This document shows, piece after piece, positions 56,300-64,000 of a stretch of 64,000 bases of DNA. Source of the DNA: Strix aluco (Eukaryota; Chordata; Aves; Strigiformes; Strigidae). The notes below the pieces were generated by a model that was given only the letters and a program-made list of their open reading frames with translations, was not told the origin of the DNA and searched no databases. A program made the translations under genes and the position numbers. The stretch's first letter is position 1. Every line of letters begins with the position of its first letter. The stretch spans positions 80,279,937 to 80,343,936 of the forward strand of contig NC_133932.1 of assembly GCF_031877795.1 (NCBI RefSeq), in the 5' to 3' direction.

Positions 56300-57874
56300 A
56301 CGGGGTGGCAATAAAAAACAGACTCGAAAACAAACAAACAGCGACGCGGCCTCTAATGAGGCTTTAGTGTCTCCTTCCCTGCAGGTGAGCGTTGCAGGGC
56401 ATGGCAAGGGCGGGCAGCAGCCTGGCAGGAGCTTCCGTAGCGTTTTCTCAATAGTTTTCAGGTTTGCATCTCGTTCTGCATGCAGGCAACCCCCTGCCCC
56501 CCCCCCGAATAGCGTTGCCAGGGGGGTAGTTTTGAGCAATGCTTGTAGAATACAGGCCTGCCGACCGTATGGAGCGCTCCGTATTCATACAAGCAGGTAA
56601 GCGTTTCAAATACGTAGCAAGGTTTTATAATCCTCTGAATTTCAGCTGGCCTCTTGTTATTATCTGGCCACAGACGATACAGCTTTTAATAGCTGGTTTT
56701 GCAATGCGAGGTGGTGAACTTGGGATTTTCTACCTCGGTCTTAATGCACTGGCATTCGAGCCTGCAGCTCACAGGTGTAAAGTTATTCACCGCGGCTTCT
56801 TCTCTTGTTTGAAGGTGTTTACTTTCCACATCAGTAGTATATTTGCCATTGATGTGGAAAGTACACTGCTGGTCTTTACTTTCCTCCTATTTATTCCAAA
56901 ACTATTGTTACATTTTCTAAACCTTTTTGCCAGACAGGCAATCACTGGAGGATAAGAAGCCACATTTCCATCATTATTCTTATGATGAAAGCTCTTTGGT
57001 TTTGCTGTGTGGACACAAACCCGGATGTAATCACCTTATAGACGTTTAAAAAAAAAAAAAGGGAAACAAAACCCAGCTAGAGTTAGGCGTACCCTTGGAT
57101 GTGTGTCAGAGCTCAGTGGGAACAGGCTGTTTGTTGATCTGTTAATGCCCCAGCAGGATACAATGGGGTCCACAGCTGCGTTTTACTGATGCGATAGATC
57201 TCTGCCTACTCTCTGCTTCCTTGGTACCCTCCAACTTGCAGGTGACACACAGGGGCACTGGCAGGGAAGAGGGAGAGGTGAAAGCAAGCAGTAGGCTTGT
57301 TTGCACAGCAGCATTGGGCATGGAATATACTACAGCTCCCATTCAACCTCTATGCCAAGATGTCATCTCCTCTCCTCAGGAGGGAAAAGAGGGAGAAAAG
57401 AAAGAGAAAGGGTCTGGATGTGGGTGAGCCATACTCTGCTATGGTATTAGACTGTAGCCAGAGCTCACTTTGGGACACAGAGAAGTGCTTCTGACTCAAG
57501 GAACAGGGCAGGGGCATGACTGTAGATCCAAGTCCCATCTACACAACATTATGATCTATTTATTGTAGGGTATGGCAGCAGAAAAGAAAAAAAAGGGGTT
57601 TTTTAAATATTTTTCCCCATCATAGCACTTTGAGGTCTTGCAGACTGGATTTCTCTTGGTGGTGGAAAGCTAGGTCAATCCAAGCAGCTATCAGCTGGGA
57701 TCTAATCTGGTCTGAGGTAGAAGACTTGAGTCCCGGTCTGGGTCATTGTGTTTTCTTGATGTGGGGAGCTCACCTTTTGTTGATAAGGCTGCTTTGGTGG
57801 TGTAAAGCTTGTTGAATCCAGGGACTAGTGTCTAGGCAAATTTTGTCCAGGGCCCATCAGAAGTTTTCAGTGTG
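56300..57874. other. CLDN10 5' flank, nothing recognised
   Basis: GC content falls quickly past the CpG-rich region. I see unique sequence with an A homopolymer near 57048, no exon-like claudin sequence and no transposon before the reverse CR1. Confidence 0.6.
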
Positions 57875-59352
57875 CTGAAAGGGACCTTAAAGATCATCTA
57901 GTTCATCCCCCCTGCCATGGGCAGGGACACCTTCCACTAGACCAGGTTGCTCAAAGCCCCGTCCAGCCTGGTCTTGAACACTTCTAGGGAGGGAGCAGCC
58001 ACAACTTCTCCAGACAACCTGTTCCGGTGCCTTACCACCCTCATAGTGAAGAATTTCTTCCCTATAGGTAATCTAAATATACCCACTTTCAGTTTAAAAC
58101 CATTACCCCTTGTCCAATCCCTACACTCCCAATAAGTGCCTCTCCATCTTTCCTGTAGGACCCCTTTAAGGGGGTCTTTAAGGGGGCTGCTATAAGGTCT
58201 CCCTGGAGCCTTCTCTTCTTCAGGCATGACAACCCCAACTCTCTCAGCCTGTCCTCATAAGGGAGGTGCTCCACCCCCTGATCATCTTCGTGGCCTCCTC
58301 TGGACCCGCTTGAGCAGCTCCATGTCCTTCCTATGTTGGGTCCCTGGAGCTGGACACAGCACTCCAGGTGGGGTCTCATGAGAGCAGAGTAGAGGCGGAG
58401 AATCACCTCCCTCGACCTGCTGGTTGTGCTTCGTTTGAGGCCGCACCAACACTACATACAGTGGGATGATCACCTCTTTTGACCGGCTGGTTATGCTGTT
58501 TGACACACCCCAGGATGTGGTTTGCCCTCTTGGCTGCCAGGGCACACTGCTGACTCACACTGATCCTGCTGTTGACCAGCACCCCCAGATCCCTTTCTGC
58601 AGGGCTGCTCTCCAGCCACTTCTCTGCCAATTTATACTTGGGCCCAGTGTTACTCTGTCACAGGTACAGAATCCGGCATTTGGACTTGTTAAATTTCATC
58701 CCGCTGGTGATTGCCCAATGCTCCAATCTATCTAGATCCCTCTGCAAGGCCTCTTGTCCATCAAGAGAGTCAACAGCACCTCCCAGTTTGGTATTATCAG
58801 CAAACTCGCTAATAATGCATTCAACTCCTGCATCAAGATTGTTGATAAAGATAAAGATATTGATCAGAACTGGCCCTAGAAGTGAGCCCTGAAGAACATT
58901 GCTGGTGACCAGTCACTAGGCAGATGTAGCCCCATTCACTACAATCCTTTGAGCTCTGGCCTTTAGCCAGCACCATGAACCTGCGTATCCCACAGGTGGA
59001 CAACTTGTCCAGAAGGATTCTGTGAGGGACAGTATCAAAAGTCTTACTAAAATCCAGAAAAACTACATCCACCTCCTTCCCTTCATCCACTAGGTGGGTG
59101 ACCTTATCATAGAAGGATATCAAATTAGTTAAACAGGACTTTCCCTTTGTGAACCCATGTTGACTGTGCCTGATGACTGCATTGTTCTTTAAATGCCATT
59201 CAATAGCACCCAGTCTTCTTCTTAATTTTTCCAGGAACTGAGGTTAGACCAACAGGTCTGTAGTTTCCTGTGTCGTCCCTCATGCCCTTCTTGTTAACTG
59301 GTATAACATTGGCTAGCTTCCAGTCAGCAGGGACCTTCCCTGACTCCCAAGA
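57875..59352 (-). mobile_element. Reverse-oriented CR1 LINE copy
   Basis: Read on the minus strand, the copy runs from a region upstream of RT (59352) through VDVVFLDFSKTFDTVPHRIL, KWLESSPAERDLGVLVNSRI, REL-type blocks and RLPIGKKFFTMRVVRHRNRL to TAGTGGAAGGTGTCCCTGCC. Frameshifts split it. The usual ATTCTATGAT tail is missing; the match ends at GATCTTTAAGGTCCC. No coding capacity remains. Confidence 0.93.
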
Positions 59353-61084
59353 TTTTTAAACTACATATATTTTACTAATCAGAATGGAATATTATTCAAT
59401 AGTTGGATTTTTAGAACGTACAAAGGTTTATTGTATTACTGTGTACAGAAGAGTCCTTCAGAAATGGTTTTGCTCCCAAGTCTGGAATACAGGATATTAT
59501 TGCAGGATCAAAACCACAAGCAATCATTATTGCCTCATAATTTAAACACTGGATGACAACAGCATTTGTTCTGCAGCCAGGATAAGCAGGCCAGGGTCGT
59601 CATGCCACTGTCCTGGAGTAATTTTTCTTGTAAATTTACCATCCATAGGTTGGGCAACTTGAGACTCTTTCCTAGCTCTGCCATGTTATGATTTCCAGGG
59701 TGCCTAGAGCACTTGTGCAAAAGGAAAAAAAAAACCAACTTTATTTTTCTAAGGCTGAAAGACAACTTCCTTGTTTGCTAGGGTTTCCCTGAGAATTTGA
59801 ATACTGAAAAGCTAAGGCAGACATGCGGGGGATATAGCCAGTCTTACAAGAGTGTCATCACCTGGGCAAGGTCAGGTCTGCTGTCAGTGATAGATCTGGC
59901 GAATAAACCTGAAATTTGCATATGCATTAGAGGAGATTAACACAACTGTAAAATGGGGAGGCTTGCATGGTGTTCTGCATTGTGCAGAACAAAAAGAGCT
60001 GCCTAAAAATTGAGCAGCTAGATCCTCTTCTCCAAAGGAGAGTAGACAAAGGAATGTTTCTGTGTTGCCTAAAAAAAAAATCCATCATAGTGGGAAACAT
60101 CAGTTAATAAACACGAGTCCTTGCTGATGTTGTCACTGTTGTTTTTCTTAAGCTATCAGAAATGGAATTAAATGAAATTACTGCACGTCTTTTGTAAACT
60201 GCCAGGACAAGAATGACTTTAAGCTATGCGGTTCATATATTACGTAACAAAAAGTGAAAAATTAATAGGAAGTGACAACCCAGAGCATTTTAAAGGAGTG
60301 AAAAATTGCATTCCATGAGCCAATAAACTTTCCCCTCTCCCATTCCGTGCAGTGCGTTTGGACATTACAGACTTTGTTTCTTGACACCAAGATTAATGCA
60401 TTATTTCTTCTTTTTTTTTTTTCAGCTTGGCTTAATTTTGTTGAAAAAAGCCTGTGTTGTTGCCTGAAAGTTTGTAATACAATGCTTTTAAAAATAGATA
60501 TAACCTGTTTAACAAACTAAGCAGGAAATGTGAAGAAGTGCATCTCCTACTTTACTGGAGGTGCATTCCACCTGGCCAACAGCACAGGTGCAGCTCTTGG
60601 CATTCAGAAGTTGCCTCCACATCAAATTAAGTTTCTCTAAACCCAGGTAGGTCACAGTGTAAAGGAGGGAAACTTTTGAACTGATTTTTAGAACATGTGG
60701 CCCTATGTAATGTGATTTACAAAGTGTTTGCAAAATAAAAGAATACTGTATCTAATGGAATTTAAAAGGATTTAATTGAGGTGGGAGGCAGACGGATAAG
60801 CAAACGTCTTTCCAAAGCAGCCAGTGTTCAGAAGTGAGCCATAAAGATGAAGTTGTTGAGTCCTGACCAGTGGCTGAGCTGCAAGCCAGAGTTGAGACCC
60901 TGGTGTTCCTGGAGCAGGAATGCTTTCCCACCAAGCACATCCTCTGCCCTTGTGTGCCGCAGCTGGTCTCTGCCATTTCCTGAGCACTTGGTAGATCTGG
61001 CCACAGGGAGTCTGTCATCTTTTACAGGCACCAGGATAGCTCCCAGTTGGAGGACTCGGAAAAGCTGGAGCTGACCCTCTGGGA
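59353..61084. other. Intergenic DNA, nothing recognised
   Basis: Unique AT-rich sequence with T and A homopolymers (near 59727 and 60409-60422). No exon, repeat family or RNA gene is recognised. Confidence 0.55.
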
Positions 61085-61345
61085 TGGGCATAGCAACAGG
61101 ACAAGGGGCGGGAGTTGGAACGTGGAAAATTCCCATTAGGTATTAGGAAAAAATTGTTTACCATGAGGATGGTCAAGCACTGGAGCAGGCTGTGCAGAGA
61201 GGCTGTGGGATGTCCCTCCTTGGAGGTGTTCAAGACTTAACTGGACACAGTCCTAAACAAGCCCATCTGATTAGACGTGTTTTGGAATAGATGACCTCTG
61301 GAGGTCCCTTCTAACCTGAATGATTCTACTACCCTATGATTTTGT
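61085..61345 (+). mobile_element. Short CR1 3' fragment
   Basis: Contains CATAGCAACAGGACAAGGGG, TATTAGGAAAAAATTGTTTA, CATGAGGATGGTCAAGCACT, GAGGTCCCTTCTAACCTGAA and ends ATGATTCTACTACCCTATGA, the normal order of the CR1 3' end. Diverged and non-coding. Confidence 0.8.
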
Positions 61346-64000
61346 TACCTCACTGAAGCAAATAAAGTAGCACTGGGATACATCTGTTGTCTTATAACTC
61401 TAAGTGGCGCACTGGTGCACTAATGATTACATATTACATGTTATGCTCAGAACATGATTGCATGTGGTCCCTGCTACCCTGTTGTTTGGCTTACATACTG
61501 AAATCTTCTTTTCACAGATATGTGTGTTTTAGTTCATAACAGCAGTACATTGAACTACTTTTCTAGCTATTGACACATGGGGAAATTTTTCTAATGGTCA
61601 TCCTTTTTTGTTTGAGGTTGCCTTTAGATATGCCAAAGAAAACCCAAAGTGGAGAGCACGGCACAGAGGCCTTTAGCTCTGCCAGTGTAATACCCTTCAC
61701 GAGACAGTGGAGCGGGGATGAGGAGAAGAGATGAGCTTCTGGAAAAGAAGGACTCATTTCTCGAGTGGACGCAAAAAGCAAAGCCAATAAACATGTGCTT
61801 CAGCTCATAGGAGGTGGTAGCAACTGGAGACAGCACTTGAGGAGATGACACCATGTGAGGTGACTGGCAGTCATGGCAAACGCCCTGGAGGACGCAGAAA
61901 TAAACTGCAGGAGAGCATGGGCGAGGAGTGATAATTTACACCATGGTCTTTGTACTTAGCCCTGCTTAGGTACAGCCTAGCCCTCAGCACAGATTTGTCC
62001 TAGTTGCCAGCTGGGAGGAAGGGGAGACAGATGAAGATGAGCGTCTGCCTTATACCTTCCCACCGTTATCTCCATGTGCAAGGAAGCTCTTCCCCATGCC
62101 CTCCTCCGGCTCCTCTTCTCAATTCCCACAGTGGCCCCTTATTTGCTCAGAGAAGTGTTGTGCCATGAAGAGGGTATTGTGGTTTACCATCTCTGACCCC
62201 ACTGTTTATCAGGCACCAGTTGTCCCAGCTGGTGGCATAGAAAGATTTCATTTAACTAAGAGCACGAAACCACAATCTGGAGCAAAGCAGCTTCTGTAAC
62301 GTGATTTAATTTGAGAGCAAATGGGCTGGGATCAAAAAAGGTCACGGTGACAAAGCAGAGTTAAAAGCTGACTTAAATCAACATGCTCAAGCAACTCAGC
62401 AACAAAGGGAATAAGAAAATAATATGTGACTTTTTTTGATCAATACAGATTCAACAGCATTGATAAACAGTTTGAAATGAACATGCATTCAATCCATCAG
62501 CAATACTGCTTCTCTTGATCTACTGGTTTGATTTGTTTTCTGAAATGGTGTGTGTATTTGAAATAGAAGTGATAGCCAGACTGATTTGACAGAAGTGGGT
62601 AAAACCCTCCAGCGAAAAGGGGGGCTGCCGGCAGGTGCAGAAGCTCTTGGATAAAGAGGACGTTTAAAATCAAATTTGAACTTGCTGAACTTAAGGTATC
62701 ACAAATAAAACTGACAGTAATAAGATCTGAGGAGAAGAAAACACCTGAAAAACAGATGCTGATGAGAGCGTGTGTGCACTGGGGGACATGATCAGGTTCC
62801 CCCCACCTTCCTGTCTTCTGAAAGCACTGCCTTGTCAAAAATCAAATGGATCAAATGTACTCAGAAGTTTTTTAGTGTGCCAAGCAGTGCTTCGGCTCAT
62901 TTTGTGTGCAATTTGTGTGCAGCATGGGGTCTTCCTATTCCTCAGTGCAATGTCATGCCCCAGTGCTGACTCTCGAGAAAATACTCTGCTGGTATCTACT
63001 GCATGTAGTAAATGAAGCAGTGTATTACCTAGGAGAAAATTCATTTGGACTGCTTATTTTTGCTGGATCACAGTCCACAGTAGCCAACAAGACATTTGCC
63101 AAGGACAGGACACAATGTGCTCTGCCTGTTATGTTAATGCTTTCATGTTCCCATACTGAAAATATTTTTCTTTCATTGCATTGCAGTAGTTCTACCTTGC
63201 CATTGCCCTTGTAAAGAAATTAAACTTTTTCCACTGATAGAGATTCAGGTGTACACTGTGTTTTTCTGTTTTCCTCTTTGTTGAAGTGTCTTTTCTCAGC
63301 TCTTTATTTCAGTGGCTCATTTAGATGTTTGTTCTAGCTTTTTAATTCATTTTAGCTGCAAGTCAGGTGAAGAAGGGCAGCATCACTTTTGAGAATTTAG
63401 CATTAAAACTATGTAAAGTCTTTTTTCATGTCAGAAATGCATTTCAACTTTTAGAAAATGAGAAATTCTTAAACAGTTTTGGCTTAAGTCCAATTTGCAA
63501 GGGAAATTGCAGCACTGAATGATGCCTCATGCACATGGTCAATGTTTCTGATTTTGGTGGTAAGTCTTTTATGTGGCTTTATATTTAAAGCACTGCACTG
63601 TTTTTCAGGAAACAAAGTTGTAAAGTGGGAGAAAATGGGATAATGAAGCAATATCTTTATGCCAGCTCTGGGAAAATTTAGTTTCTTTTTCTTTCCCAGT
63701 GTCTGGTGTAGTTATCTCATGTGCTACATGTAGGTAGGAATCAGAAAACCTTCCAACAGCAAATTCATAAATTTCAGAAGTCTCTGTGTGACAAGGTGGT
63801 TGCTTTTGATTGTAGATCGCTTGACAAATAGTAATGAAATAAAAATGCCAGTATATGCCAAGCAATGAAGTTGGAGACACCTATACTTATTATACCGACT
63901 ACTCTGTTTTTCTACGGGATAGTGCACTATTGACAAAAATGACTTTCGGTGATGTCTGGGGATTAAGGGTTTATTTGGAAAGATGGCCTAGAGCATTTTT
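61346..64000. other. Intergenic DNA to window end, nothing recognised
   Basis: 2.65 kb of unique sequence. I find no claudin-type first exon, no other family match and no transposon. Short open frames on both strands look random. Confidence 0.55.

Larger units (their letters stand above)
55440..56300 (-). promoter_or_regulatory. CLDN10: CLDN10 (10b) CpG-rich promoter region
   Basis: Very GC- and CpG-rich DNA surrounds coding exon 1 and extends about 380 bp upstream of the ATG. No TATA box is seen. Part of the upstream side is a GC-rich tandem repeat (56171-56290). An in-frame ATG at 56100-56098 would add 60 Arg/Pro/Ala-rich residues and is not the expected claudin start. Confidence 0.7.

Noticed and set aside
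55268..56539. 423-codon minus-strand open frame over the CLDN10 promoter
   Set aside because: Out-of-frame shadow of CLDN10 exon 1 in GC-rich DNA; Arg/Pro/Gly-rich and crosses the real splice donor.

Overview
This is vertebrate nuclear DNA, almost certainly from a bird. The evidence is large, intron-rich genes with GT-AG splicing, many 5'-truncated CR1 LINE copies of avian type (several ending in the ATTCTATGAT-like 3' motif), a solo LTR beginning TGTCCTGG and ending in CA, and no mammalian repeats. The two genes and their tail-to-tail order correspond to the conserved amniote DZIP1/CLDN10 locus (human 13q32). The species is not identifiable from the sequence alone.

Layout. 1-3.5 kb: 5' flank of DZIP1, with two CR1 copies (one split by a solo LTR) and a G/A-rich, C-poor stretch. 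3.55-4.56 kb: CpG-rich DZIP1 promoter, start-codon exon and first large exon. 3892-39832 (+): DZIP1, reconstructed as 19 coding exons with all phases closing and an 831-residue product (Dzip1 N-terminal domain, one C2H2 finger, long coiled coil, acidic C-terminal tail). Its introns hold four clear CR1 copies, all in the sense direction. About 39.8-42.0 kb: convergent 3' ends. 41991-55920 (-): CLDN10, five coding exons and 228 residues, the 'b' first-exon form, with a CpG-rich promoter at 55.4-56.3 kb. 56.3-64 kb: 5' flank of CLDN10, with a reverse CR1 at 57.9-59.35 kb, a short CR1 fragment near 61.2 kb and no recognisable exon.

DZIP1 is a basal-body and ciliogenesis/Hedgehog protein, and CLDN10b is a paracellular cation-pore claudin. 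They are neighbours, not a pathway. Points worth a second look are the DZIP1 start codon abutting a splice donor of a 74-nt intron, a frameshifting cryptic exon in DZIP1, a CAGGAG tandem acceptor at the last CLDN10 exon, and a phase-compatible pair of open exon-like segments on the + strand inside a CLDN10 intron (47.27-48.19 kb) that could be an undescribed nested gene or chance. I saw no CRISPR, phage, operon or other prokaryotic feature, no tRNA or rRNA, and no clear new multi-gene system.
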